A stretch of DNA of 56,728 nt. Origin: an uncultured Lactobacillus sp. Its GTDB lineage: Bacteria > Bacillota > Bacilli > Lactobacillales > Lactobacillaceae. This document shows positions 9,454-21,028 of the stretch, piece by piece. How positions within the stretch are numbered: position 1 is the first letter of the stretch; the number at the start of each line of letters is the position of its first letter. The notes beneath the pieces are model-generated. The model was not told the origin of the DNA. It did no database searches and worked only from the letters and a program-made list of their open reading frames with translations. The translations under genes were made by a program, and so were the position numbers. The stretch covers positions 1 to 56,728 of the forward strand of contig CAMLUN010000004.1 of NCBI GenBank assembly GCA_946487795.1, in the 5' to 3' direction.

Positions 9454-10569
9454 TTAATAAGAATCAAAAATATGCGACTGGAAGTTATCAGAACCAGCAT
9501 TCCGATAAACAACCGCTTGAATTTCTGAATCAGATTGAATCTTAATATCAATCGGAATCCCATTAGGCAGGTACTTCTTCGCTGCCCGGGTAATATATTG
9601 GGTAAAACTAGTAATTTCACTTTGACTATAGAACTGAGTAGTAACGGTAATGTGCATCCCCGACAAAGTTCCATTTTCATATTGTGCTTGTGCTGTAACT
9701 CCGCTCAAGTTAGGGAAGAAACTTTGAATCTGGCTCTTAAAGTTTGAGAAACTATCGTCATCAGTTTGATCAGAACTATTGGTTGTTGATGCACTAGCCT
9801 TTGGAAGGACTACATTCTTATAATTTAACTTCCGCCAACTACTAATCGTATTACCACTATTCTTGCTATAAGCAAAGAATGTACCACCAACTAAACTATC
9901 ATCTGGTGCTTGTTTGTATAGTGCAATCACGATTGGAACATTTCCAACTCCTGACTTTTTCCGCACTCGTTGAAGAACCTTTTGTGCCGCGATTTCACCT
10001 TGACGACGAACCTCACTATCACTAATTTTCTTAGTTAAAGTTGGTCCTCCTGTCTTAGTTTGGTAGTTATATTCGGAATTTATTCCAATCCCAATCGTAA
10101 TCCCCCGCAATTTCATGGAATTACCACTTTCTTGCATATAATCTTGTTCTTCAATTTGTTGAATATAGACTGGGTTAGGATTACTCTTCTTTCCTTGAGC
10201 AGGGTTTAGCCCTTCAGGATTACTCTTTGTTTTTCGACCAAGCCAGTTTTCAATCGTCCCACTACTAAGGTATTGACCTTCTTGGAAAATATAGCTTTTT
10301 GTTGAAAAGACCCGTTTTGAAACCTGGGTCAAACCACTTTCAAAGCTTTTAAGGTTATATTGGTTATCATTTTGTGAGATATTTATACCCCGAGCTTTAC
10401 TTGTTCGGTAACGACCATTTTTAATCACACCTTGATAAGTACCATTACTTGAACCAGTCGTTGAATAGTTTTTCGATGACGACTTTCCTCCAAAACCACA
10501 TGATGCAAGCAAGACAGTACACATCAAAACGGCAGCACTAACGGCTATTTTTTTTGCCTTTCGCTTCAC
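9454..10569 (-). CDS. camS: CamS family sex-pheromone lipoprotein precursor
   Basis: This 371-residue exported lipoprotein is of the CamS family (YerH in Bacillus subtilis, from memory). A lysine/arginine N terminus, a hydrophobic segment and the lipobox LASC (Cys at about residue 24) predict cleavage by signal peptidase II and anchoring to the membrane. A Ser/Gly/Asn-rich linker follows. In staphylococci and enterococci the signal peptide of such proteins is the source of peptide pheromones; the function of the mature protein is unknown. It lies 3 bases after ligA and ends the pcrA-ligA-camS operon, the same order as in Bacillus. Confidence 0.9.
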   Translation of the reverse strand: MKRKAKKIAVSAAVLMCTVLLASCGFGGKSSSKNYSTTGSSNGTYQGVIKNGRYRTSKARGINISQNDNQYNLKSFESGLTQVSKRVFSTKSYIFQEGQYLSSGTIENWLGRKTKSNPEGLNPAQGKKSNPNPVYIQQIEEQDYMQESGNSMKLRGITIGIGINSEYNYQTKTGGPTLTKKISDSEVRRQGEIAAQKVLQRVRKKSGVGNVPIVIALYKQAPDDSLVGGTFFAYSKNSGNTISSWRKLNYKNVVLPKASASTTNSSDQTDDDSFSNFKSQIQSFFPNLSGVTAQAQYENGTLSGMHITVTTQFYSQSEITSFTQYITRAAKKYLPNGIPIDIKIQSDSEIQAVVYRNAGSDNFQSHIFDSY

Positions 10570-10572
10570 GAT

Positions 10573-12633
<2,061 letters not shown>

Positions 12634-14907
12634 TTATTTTTGTACTTTCGTAATTGGGGCAAAACTTGCCAATAACCGCTTTACACCCTGACTTGGAAAG
12701 GCAATATCTAATTCCATATCATTACCACTACCGTTAACTTTGACCACTGTTCCTTGGCCCCACTTTTTGTGTTCAACCTTATCGCCAGTTTTCCAGCCAA
12801 CCTTATCGGCCCCAGTTCCGGTGTTAGTAATTGGTTTAACCCGCTTGCCAGCACTGCGATATGTTCGCTTCTGCTGATCACGGTAGGTAGTAGCGGTTGC
12901 GGCAGCACGATCAAATGGCAGTTTACTATCTTTAATGCTATTACCTGATGGGCTATTTTCAAACTGTAACAACTCAGAATCAATTTCTTCTACAAATCGT
13001 GATGGTTGGTTACGCTGGATACGACCATAAAGTAAACGTGAAAAGGCATTAGTAAGATAAAGCTTTTTCTTTGCCCGTGTAATTCCAACATAGGCTAAGC
13101 GACGTTCTTCTTCCAATTCATCATCTTCCATTAAAGCTCGCGATAATGGAAAAATACCTTCTTCCATTCCCACAAGGAACACAACTGGAAATTCAAGTCC
13201 CTTAGCTGCATGTAATGTCATTAAAGTTACAGCTGGTGTTTGTTCATCAACATCATCTTGATCTGAGACAAGGGCCAAATCAGCTAAAAAGTTAATAATT
13301 TTTTGCAAGTTAGGATCATCATCGTCTTTATGCTGCTCATCATATTCTTGTGTAACCGACTTAAATTCATCAAGGTTTTCACGACGAGCTTGTGCTTCAA
13401 GGCTTCGATCATCACTTAGCATTTTGTTGTAGCCACTTAACTCTAAAATCTGTTCAGTTAAATCAGTTAATGTGAGATATTCTGCTTGTTTAGTCAAGTT
13501 AGCCATTAATTGACCAAATTCATCAATTTTATTTCGTGTTCGTGCAGTAATTTCACTAGCAGTATCAACATTTTGAGCTGCCTTTAATAATGTCCAGCCA
13601 TTTTCATTAGCGAAATTGCGAAGATGTTCCACACTAGTTAAACCAATTCCTCGTTTGGGCGTATTAACAACTCGTTCAAAGCTCATTGAATCGGCAGGAT
13701 TAACGATTAAGGTCAAATATGCTAAAATATCACGAATTTCACGCCGGTCATAGAATTTATGGCCACCAACCATCGTATAGGGAATACTGCTCTTCAAGAA
13801 AGTTTCTTCAACCATCCGTGATTGTGCATTAGTCCGATAAAGAATTGCAAAGTCATTAAAGTGATAGCCATGCTTTTCTTGTTCTTCTTTAATCTTCGAA
13901 ACAATAAACTGCGCTTCATCATGTTCATTTTGCGCGCGGTAATACGAAATTTTGTCCCCTTGACCATTTTCTGTCCACAGATTCTTCTTTTTTCGATAAA
14001 GGTTATTAGCAATAACTTCATTTGCCGCATTTAAAATTGTTTGCGTTGATCGATAGTTTTGCTCAAGCATTACCGTCTTAGCTTGGGGATAATCATGTTC
14101 AAAATTCAAAATATTGTTCATATTAGCTCCACGCCAACCATAAATACTCTGATCTGCATCCCCTACCACACACAAATTTTGGTACTTTTGCGCTAATAGA
14201 TTAACTAACCGGTATTGAGCATCGTTTGTATCCTGGTATTCGTCAACATGGATGTAGTGGAACTTATCTTGATAAAATTCAAGCGTCTCTTGGTCACTTT
14301 CCAATAACTCAATGGTCTTCATAATCAGATCATCAAAATCTAATGCTTGATTAGCTTCTAACTCTTGTTGGTAAAGCTTATATGCTCGCGCGACCATGTT
14401 TTCAAACATACTATTAGCTTCTTTGCTATAATCATCTGGCGTCAACAAAGCATTTTTAGCATTAGAAATCGCACTTAAAATACTGCGGGGATCAAATTTT
14501 TTAGTATCAATATTTAATTCTGCGCAAATCCGCTTCATTAACGTCCGTTGCTCACTTGTATCAGCAATCGTAAAGGCGCGATTATAGCCAATTTTTTCAA
14601 TATCACGACGGAGGATTCGAACACATAATGCGTGAAAAGTCGATACCCAAATCTCATTAGCACTTTCACCAAGTAATTTACCGACCCGCTCTTTCATTTC
14701 GCGCGCAGCCTTGTTGGTAAAAGTAATCGCTAAAATATTCCATGGTAATACACCATTTTCTTCAATTAAGTAAGCAACCCGGTGTGTAAGAACCCGTGTC
14801 TTTCCTGATCCAGCACCGGCCATTACTAATAATGGTCCCTCTGTAGTTAATACTGCTTCGGATTGCTTATCATTCATTCCTTCTAATAATGCTTGCCCGT
14901 TATTCAC
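12634..14907 (-). CDS. pcrA: ATP-dependent DNA helicase PcrA (UvrD-like SF1)
   Basis: PcrA (757 residues) is a 3'-5' SF1 DNA helicase for repair, rolling-circle plasmid replication and removal of RNA polymerase or recombinase from DNA. Seen are the Q-motif region, Walker A GAGSGKT, DEYQDTN (Walker B), QNYRS, and motif VI ITRAKKK. The C terminus has the Tudor-like GDKVEHKKWGQGTVV segment that contacts RNA polymerase. The start is GTG (14905-14907), nine bases after AGAGAGG. The gene heads the pcrA-ligA-camS operon, and a LexA/DinR-like box lies upstream. Confidence 0.97.
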   Translation of the reverse strand: MNNGQALLEGMNDKQSEAVLTTEGPLLVMAGAGSGKTRVLTHRVAYLIEENGVLPWNILAITFTNKAAREMKERVGKLLGESANEIWVSTFHALCVRILRRDIEKIGYNRAFTIADTSEQRTLMKRICAELNIDTKKFDPRSILSAISNAKNALLTPDDYSKEANSMFENMVARAYKLYQQELEANQALDFDDLIMKTIELLESDQETLEFYQDKFHYIHVDEYQDTNDAQYRLVNLLAQKYQNLCVVGDADQSIYGWRGANMNNILNFEHDYPQAKTVMLEQNYRSTQTILNAANEVIANNLYRKKKNLWTENGQGDKISYYRAQNEHDEAQFIVSKIKEEQEKHGYHFNDFAILYRTNAQSRMVEETFLKSSIPYTMVGGHKFYDRREIRDILAYLTLIVNPADSMSFERVVNTPKRGIGLTSVEHLRNFANENGWTLLKAAQNVDTASEITARTRNKIDEFGQLMANLTKQAEYLTLTDLTEQILELSGYNKMLSDDRSLEAQARRENLDEFKSVTQEYDEQHKDDDDPNLQKIINFLADLALVSDQDDVDEQTPAVTLMTLHAAKGLEFPVVFLVGMEEGIFPLSRALMEDDELEEERRLAYVGITRAKKKLYLTNAFSRLLYGRIQRNQPSRFVEEIDSELLQFENSPSGNSIKDSKLPFDRAAATATTYRDQQKRTYRSAGKRVKPITNTGTGADKVGWKTGDKVEHKKWGQGTVVKVNGSGNDMELDIAFPSQGVKRLLASFAPITKVQK

Positions 14908-14942
14908 GCTGTTCCATCCTCTCTAAATTTTCATCGGCTAAT

Positions 14943-14951
14943 ATTATACCA
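14943..14951 (-). promoter_or_regulatory. Predicted extended -10 promoter of pcrA-ligA-camS
   Basis: On the minus strand the sequence reads TGGTATAAT, a consensus -10 with the TGn extension. The -35 is weak. The -10 ends 35 bases before the pcrA start codon. Confidence 0.65.
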
Positions 14952-14970
14952 AATTAGGATCTCATTTGGT
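14948..14970. promoter_or_regulatory. Inverted repeat in the pcrA promoter spacer
   Basis: ACCAAAT and ATTTGGT form a perfect 7-base dyad with a 9-base centre. It covers the space between the -35 and -10 positions of the pcrA promoter. It could be an operator; no regulator is known to me for this sequence. Confidence 0.4.
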
Positions 14971-14978
14971 GCTAAAAT

Positions 14979-14992
14979 CGAACGTATGTTAG
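14979..14992. promoter_or_regulatory. LexA/DinR (SOS) box-like site upstream of pcrA
   Basis: CGAACGTATGTTAG matches 12 of 14 positions of the Firmicute LexA consensus CGAACRNRYGTTCG. It lies about 30 bases upstream of the pcrA -10. The orthologous pcrA-ligA operon of Bacillus subtilis is, to my knowledge, in the LexA regulon, which supports a real site. Confidence 0.6.
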
Positions 14993-14993
14993 G

Positions 14994-15030
14994 AAAAATA
15001 AAGAGACTGCGATTTCATCCCCAGTCCCTC
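14994..15030 (-). terminator. Intrinsic terminator after the PurK-like gene
   Basis: GAGGGACTG pairs with CAGTCTCTT (one G-U pair), with a loop of about 12 bases, and is followed on the minus strand by TTATTTTTCC. It separates the PurK-like gene from pcrA. Confidence 0.7.
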
Positions 15031-15069
15031 GTAATCTTGTACGCTTAATTTATAATTTCGTGATCAAGC

Positions 15070-16197
15070 TTATTCGTTCCAAACTTCAGTATCGTCAACC
15101 TGATTCTTTAAGGCTGCCAAGTTATCGCCGCCAGTTACCCAGACAAAGCCTAGAATTGCCTGATCGTCATCCCCAACATCATTAAAGAACCTAAATTGCC
15201 AGTTATTCTTTAGCAACCATTGCCGTTGAATTGCTCGTGATTGATAATTACGAACGACCATCAATAAGCCAATTTGTAATGGTGTAATAACATGTAGGGG
15301 CATTCCAACAGTGCTTCTTAATTGTTCTTCATACTGGTCAACATTTGCTGTGACATCATAAATATTAGCAATCGACGTTAACCCTGGTTCAATATTCTTT
15401 ACATAAAGAGTACCAGTAGAAGTAACATAAAAGTTAACCGAAAATACCCCCCGATATTCAAGAGATGCCGCAACACTTTTTACAATCCGTTGCATCTCTT
15501 TTAACATATCATCGTGAATATTTGCTGGTGTTGCAACAGAAATCAATTGGCGCTTGTCATTGTAATGAAGCTGAGCAAGTGGGAAAATCTCTGTATCTTT
15601 TCCATCAGTTGCCGCTGTCATAGTATATTCATTTGTATGTTCAATCCACGATTCTAGTAAATATGTACCCGTATCAATAAAATCAGCGGCGCGAGTAATA
15701 TCAGATTGACGCTCAATCAGCATTGAATTTTCCCCAATTCCTCGTTGAATGGGTTTTAACAACGCAGGATAGCCAATGGAATCGATTGATTGGTAAACAT
15801 CATCTAAACTAACCACCGTCATATATGGAGCAATATTAATATTTACCTGATCTAAGAAAGCACGTTCCATTAATCGGTCTTGAACAATCTCAAGAGCATT
15901 AATCCCCTGAGGAATCACTGCATATTGACTCAAAAAGTGCATGACGCGAGAATCGACATTAGGGGTTTGATAAATAATTGCATCACATGCTTCACCAAAC
16001 TGAGTTAGTTTTGTCCGATCGTTCATTGCCCCTACAATGGTAAAATCAGCCATTTTAGTTACTAATGGCTGAGAACGATTCACATACACACCAACGTTAA
16101 AGCCTGCCTTCTTCGCTGTTGCAATAAGTGCTGCCCCATTGCGATTAATTCCAATAATTCCTAAAGTACTACCTGGGTAAATAGCATCTCTGCCCAT
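15070..16197 (-). CDS. PurK-like ATP-grasp protein, divergent
   Basis: This 375-residue protein has the overall plan of PurK (N5-carboxyaminoimidazole ribonucleotide synthase). A Rossmann-like N terminus (YPGSTLGIIG, 7-16) is followed by an ATP-grasp core (about 105-290) with LLKPIQRGIGENS (147-159), YLLESWIEH and QLISVATPANI. Key PurK signatures are altered. The GGGQLG loop is INRNGA. The VElF glutamate aligns with Asn in SVNFYV (253-258). NEiAPRpHNSG aligns with KNIEPGLTSIA (267-277). No purE is next to it; xpt lies 16 bases upstream. It may be a pseudoenzyme or use another substrate. Confidence 0.7.
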   Translation of the reverse strand: MGRDAIYPGSTLGIIGINRNGAALIATAKKAGFNVGVYVNRSQPLVTKMADFTIVGAMNDRTKLTQFGEACDAIIYQTPNVDSRVMHFLSQYAVIPQGINALEIVQDRLMERAFLDQVNINIAPYMTVVSLDDVYQSIDSIGYPALLKPIQRGIGENSMLIERQSDITRAADFIDTGTYLLESWIEHTNEYTMTAATDGKDTEIFPLAQLHYNDKRQLISVATPANIHDDMLKEMQRIVKSVAASLEYRGVFSVNFYVTSTGTLYVKNIEPGLTSIANIYDVTANVDQYEEQLRSTVGMPLHVITPLQIGLLMVVRNYQSRAIQRQWLLKNNWQFRFFNDVGDDDQAILGFVWVTGGDNLAALKNQVDDTEVWNE

Positions 16198-16213
16198 TTT
16201 ATCACTTCCCTTA

Positions 16214-16801
<588 letters not shown>

Positions 16802-16813
16802 CTACATTACTCA

Positions 16814-17440
16814 TTACTTATCATAATTATATAATTTATACGCCTTAATCACCGAAATTAATTTTTGTGCATAATCAGGATCAGTCGCATACCCTGCTTC
16901 TTGCAATCCCCGAGCTGCTTCTTGATAATTAGTCGCATGGACAACTCGATCATAATTTTGCTGATTGGTGTCTGTTCCATTTAACATCAAGCGCGTATGG
17001 TCTTTAATAGAATCACTCCAACTATCATAAACGCGGAATCGTCCCTTAGTAACGATCCACTTACCATTAATATATTCTTTAGTTGTCATTACTCGTGAAT
17101 TTGCTCCCGTTCCCTTAATTCCAAATAAATTATGGTATTGTGACGCTAACTGACTCGTTCCCCATTGAGATTCAAGAATCGCTTGGGCAATCGTAATTGA
17201 TGCATAGACATGATAGGTATTTTGCATTGCCTGGGCTTCAGGAGCAACTTGCTGAATAAATAATTGCTTCGCTCGGCGATCCTTTTCACGTGCCTCTTGT
17301 TCAATTCGTTGCTGATTCCAGATTCGGTAAAAATGGTGCCCAACGTAAACACCCAAAAAGATAACAATAACAGCAAGAATGCTAATAATCCAATTTCTAC
17401 CCGTATGGCGGTTTTTGTTTCTCCGCTTCCGTTTTGCCAC
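16814..17440 (-). CDS. Membrane-anchored glucosaminidase-domain peptidoglycan hydrolase
   Basis: This 208-residue protein has a very basic N terminus (KRKRRNKNR), one membrane segment (about residues 17-40) and an extracellular glucosaminidase domain (about 65-208; family of endo-beta-N-acetylglucosaminidases). The probable catalytic glutamate is in QAILESQWG, followed by YHNLFGIKG. It should cut cell-wall glycan. The frame is open from 17482, but the GTG at 17438-17440 follows AGGAGG at eight bases and is preferred. It heads the atl-xpt-PurK-like group. Confidence 0.88.
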   Translation of the reverse strand: MAKRKRRNKNRHTGRNWIISILAVIVIFLGVYVGHHFYRIWNQQRIEQEAREKDRRAKQLFIQQVAPEAQAMQNTYHVYASITIAQAILESQWGTSQLASQYHNLFGIKGTGANSRVMTTKEYINGKWIVTKGRFRVYDSWSDSIKDHTRLMLNGTDTNQQNYDRVVHATNYQEAARGLQEAGYATDPDYAQKLISVIKAYKLYNYDK

Positions 17441-17472
17441 AAGCTTAGCCTCCTCTTTTCTACTAGTTATTA

Positions 17473-17478
17473 ATTGTA
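17473..17478 (-). promoter_or_regulatory. Predicted -10 of the glucosaminidase-xpt operon
   Basis: TGCTACAAT on the minus strand is an extended -10 (TGn plus TACAAT), 32 bases before the GTG start. A TTAACC at a 19-base spacing is a weak -35. Confidence 0.45.
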
Positions 17479-17530
17479 GCAAAATCCATCTCGTTTGGGT
17501 TAATTTATCGTAATATTTTTAGAAGAAGTT

Positions 17531-17568
17531 AAAAAAGCACAACTGAAAAAATTTTTCCAGTTGCGCTT
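17531..17568 (-). terminator. Intrinsic terminator after butA
   Basis: AAGCGCAACTG and CAGTTGTGCTT form an 11-base-pair stem (one G-U) with an A/T loop, followed by TTTTTT on the minus strand, 21 bases after the butA stop. Confidence 0.88.
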
Positions 17569-17588
17569 GCTGCTACTAGCCTTAAGTA

Positions 17589-18423
<835 letters not shown>

Positions 18424-18425
18424 TA

Positions 18426-18456
18426 TAAAAAGACACCAGCAAAATACTGATGTCTC
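18426..18456 (-). terminator. Intrinsic terminator after rpsI
   Basis: AGACATCAG pairs with CTGGTGTCT (one G-U) around a seven-base loop, then TTTTTATA on the minus strand. It ends the rplM-rpsI operon. Confidence 0.85.
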
Positions 18457-18476
18457 TGGAAGCGATAATCGAAATA

Positions 18477-18872
18477 TTAACGCTTACTGAATTGAGCAGC
18501 CTTACGAGCTTTCTTAAGACCTGGCTTACGACGTTCCTTCATACGAGGGTCACGAGTTAAGAGACCAGCCTTCTTTAAAGCGTCACGGAAGTCTGGATCA
18601 ACAGCGAGAAGTGCACGGGCGATACCGTGACGTACTGCACCTGCTTGACCAGAGAATCCACCACCATTAACGTTAGCTAAAACGTCGTATTGACCTTCTG
18701 TTTTAGTAACAGCAAATGGTTGGTTAACGATAGCACGTAAGTTGGCAAATGGAATGTAGTCTTCAATTGCCTTGCCGTTCATCGTAATCTTACCTGAACC
18801 TGGTACTAAGCGAACACGTGCGGTTGCATCCTTACGCCGACCAGTACCACTGTATTGTACTTGTTGAGCCAA
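18477..18872 (-). CDS. rpsI: 30S ribosomal protein S9
   Basis: S9 (131 residues) is a protein of the 30S head whose C-terminal tail (KAAQFSKR here) reaches the P-site t[17 protein letters not shown] near the N terminus is the family signature. The frame includes an ATG two codons upstream, but it is only one base from the GGAGGG; the TTG at 18870-18872 lies at seven bases and gives the usual N terminus [11 protein letters not shown]. It is 13 bases after rplM. Confidence 0.97.
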   Translation of the reverse strand: MAQQVQYSGTGRRKDATARVRLVPGSGKITMNGKAIEDYIPFANLRAIVNQPFAVTKTEGQYDVLANVNGGGFSGQAGAVRHGIARALLAVDPDFRDALKKAGLLTRDPRMKERRKPGLKKARKAAQFSKR

Positions 18873-18885
18873 TTCCATTCCCTCC

Positions 18886-19329
18886 TTAGATTAAGTTAGT
18901 AATGTCTAAAACTTCTGGGTTTTGTGCAGCATGTTTGTGGTCTTCACCAGCATAAACATGTAACTTCAAACCTTGCTTGTGACCAAGAGAGTTGTGTGGA
19001 AGCATACCCTTGATAGCAGTTTCCAATAACTTCTCTGGTTCCTTTGCAAGGAAGTCACCAGCAGTCCGTTGCTTCAAACCACCAGGGTAGTTTGAGTGAC
19101 GGTAGTACATCTTTTGAGATGCTTTCTTACCAGTTAACTTAACTTGCGCAGCGTTGATAACGATAACGTAATCACCAGTATCAACGTGTGGAGTAAATGT
19201 TGGTTTGTTCTTACCGCGCAAAATTGATGCTACTGCAGATGCTAAACGACCCATTGGGACATTCTTAGCATCGACAACGTACCATTTGCGTTCAACTTCA
19301 CCAGGTTTTGCGATGTATGTCGTTCTCAC
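18886..19329 (-). CDS. rplM: 50S ribosomal protein L13
   Basis: L13 (147 residues) is an early-assembling 50S protein. The start is GTG (19327-19329), seven bases after GGAGG, which gives the family N terminus [16 protein letters not shown]. The 25 in-frame codons upstream lie in the leader and are not expected to be translated. It heads the rplM-rpsI operon from its own promoter inside the end of truA. Confidence 0.97.
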   Translation of the reverse strand: MRTTYIAKPGEVERKWYVVDAKNVPMGRLASAVASILRGKNKPTFTPHVDTGDYVIVINAAQVKLTGKKASQKMYYRHSNYPGGLKQRTAGDFLAKEPEKLLETAIKGMLPHNSLGHKQGLKLHVYAGEDHKHAAQNPEVLDITNLI

Positions 19330-19409
19330 GATTAAGTCCTCCAATTTTGTTTTTCTTTTACATATAATAGTGTACCGAGTTATTAGATGGAAAAGAAATA
19401 CCAATGGCT

Positions 19410-19438
19410 AGTATACCTTCTTCTAGTACTTTCGTCAA
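19410..19438 (-). promoter_or_regulatory. Predicted sigma-A promoter of rplM-rpsI
   Basis: TTGACG (19433-19438) and TATACT (19410-19415) are 17 bases apart on the minus strand. The -35 overlaps the truA stop region. The leader is about 75 bases; an L13-type leader is possible here, but I could not recognise its structure. Confidence 0.75.
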
Positions 19439-20205
19439 TCCTTTTCATCATTTGTTCCATAATCTACATTAACTAAATATAAACCACTTGCTGGAGCCGT
19501 CATCCGTGCCAATGTCCGATCCTTTGCCTCAAGGACTCGAGACACGTCATCTACTGGCCGCTGATTGCTCCCGATTTCTAAAAGAAAAGCCACCATTATT
19601 CGGACTTGGTTATAGAGAAAACCATTACCAGTAAAATCAAAGACGACTTCATTTCTTAATTCATCTCGTTTAATCGTGATACTCTCAATCGTCCGAACAT
19701 TGCTTTTTGCTTGACTCCCCGACGCAACAAAACTTGTAAAGTCATGAGTTCCAACTAAATCATTAGCTGCTTTTCTCATCTTTTCTAAGTTAAGAGGATA
19801 TTTAAAATGAGAAGTATAGTTGCGTTTAAATGGGTTCACAAATTCCCCCTGATCAACCCGGTAACGATAAGTCTTACGATGAGCACTGTATCGCGCATGG
19901 AAATCATTATCCACTAATTCGGCCTTCTTAATTAAAATATCCAGTGGCAAAATACTATTGAGGGCTTTTCTCATAGATTCATTACTTAAATGATAGGGAA
20001 TATCAAAGTGCGCAACCTGATTAAGAGCATGCACCCCTGCGTCTGTTCTTCCTGAGCCGATAACAGGAATAGCAGGCTTTGGGTGCTTAGCAATTTTATT
20101 TACTGCATTCTTTAATGTTTGTTCTACTGTCCGCTTATTTGGTTGAATTTGAAAACCGGAAAAATTGGTTCCATCATAAGCAAAGGTTATTTTATAACGA
20201 TACAT
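19435..20205 (-). CDS. truA: tRNA pseudouridine(38-40) synthase TruA
   Basis: TruA (256 residues) makes pseudouridine at positions 38-40 of the tRNA anticodon arm. The catalytic aspartate is in GSGRTDAGVHA (about residues 50-60), and the C-terminal FLYNQVRIMV is the family motif. It is the last gene of ecfA1-ecfA2-ecfT-truA, an order common in Firmicutes. Confidence 0.96.
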   Translation of the reverse strand: MYRYKITFAYDGTNFSGFQIQPNKRTVEQTLKNAVNKIAKHPKPAIPVIGSGRTDAGVHALNQVAHFDIPYHLSNESMRKALNSILPLDILIKKAELVDNDFHARYSAHRKTYRYRVDQGEFVNPFKRNYTSHFKYPLNLEKMRKAANDLVGTHDFTSFVASGSQAKSNVRTIESITIKRDELRNEVVFDFTGNGFLYNQVRIMVAFLLEIGSNQRPVDDVSRVLEAKDRTLARMTAPASGLYLVNVDYGTNDEKD

Positions 20206-20224
20206 TGTTTACTTCCTTATTAAT

Positions 20225-21028
20225 TTAGAAAAATATTCGAATACAAACTAGACCAACTGTCACAATCAATAGCGCCAAGCCAGCCCAAGCATCATTTTTA
20301 TGCCAAACTAATTGACGATAATGAGTCCGTGGTGCATTAGGATCATACCCTCGTGCTTCCATTGCCGTTGCTAATTCTTCAGCACGCTTAAACGAGTTGA
20401 CAAACAATGGGATAAGAATCGGAACTAAATGTTTAATCCGTGTCAAAAGATTTCCAGCGTTAAAATTAATCCCGCGGGCCCGCTGAGCTTTCATAATTTT
20501 ATTAGTTTCATCCATAATAGTTGGAACAAAGCGTAATGCAATGGAAAGCATTAACGTAATCTGGTTGACAGGAACTTTAATCACTTGTAATGGTTTCATT
20601 AACCATGCCAAGGCATCTGCAATTTGAAAAGTTTGCGTAGTGGCAGTTAAGACAGTTGAGGCAGTAATAATCACAATAAACCGATAAAAAATAATTAATG
20701 AATTAATAAGGCCGTCACGGGTTATTGCCATAATTCCCCAATGCCAATACGCCTTTCCGCCACTACTAAATAAAATTTGAAACGCTACTGTTATCAAAAT
20801 AATTAAAAATAACGGCTTAATCCCTTGCCAATATTGTCTTAAACCAACATTACTTAACTTAATTGCCGCAAGGAGCGCTAATAAAAGCCATATAGCAGCT
20901 AAAAAATTATTCACGAAGAAAATTAAAATAACGTAAATAATACACATGATTAGTTTTATTCGTGGATCAAGACGATGGAGGATCGATTTTACTGGTACAT
21001 AACTACCAAATACGATTTTACTATTCAT
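20225..21028 (-). CDS. ecfT: Energy-coupling factor transporter transmembrane protein EcfT
   Basis: EcfT (267 residues) is the membrane scaffold of group II ECF vitamin/cofactor importers. It joins the two ATPases to interchangeable substrate-binding S subunits. Five or six hydrophobic segments are visible, and two Ala-Arg-Gly motifs (KAQRARGINF and AMEARGYDP) mark the coupling helices that dock onto EcfA1 and EcfA2. Its ATG overlaps the ecfA2 stop by four bases. The S subunits must be encoded elsewhere. Confidence 0.95.
   Translation of the reverse strand: MNSKIVFGSYVPVKSILHRLDPRIKLIMCIIYVILIFFVNNFLAAIWLLLALLAAIKLSNVGLRQYWQGIKPLFLIILITVAFQILFSSGGKAYWHWGIMAITRDGLINSLIIFYRFIVIITASTVLTATTQTFQIADALAWLMKPLQVIKVPVNQITLMLSIALRFVPTIMDETNKIMKAQRARGINFNAGNLLTRIKHLVPILIPLFVNSFKRAEELATAMEARGYDPNAPRTHYRQLVWHKNDAWAGLALLIVTVGLVCIRIFF

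Noticed and set aside
9378-9680. Second minus-strand frame overlapping the end of camS and its terminator
   Set aside because: It reads through the terminator hairpin, lacks a ribosome binding site and overlaps the CamS reading frame.
13794-14034. Overlapping open frames on both strands inside pcrA
   Set aside because: They are shadows of a conserved, highly constrained helicase gene.
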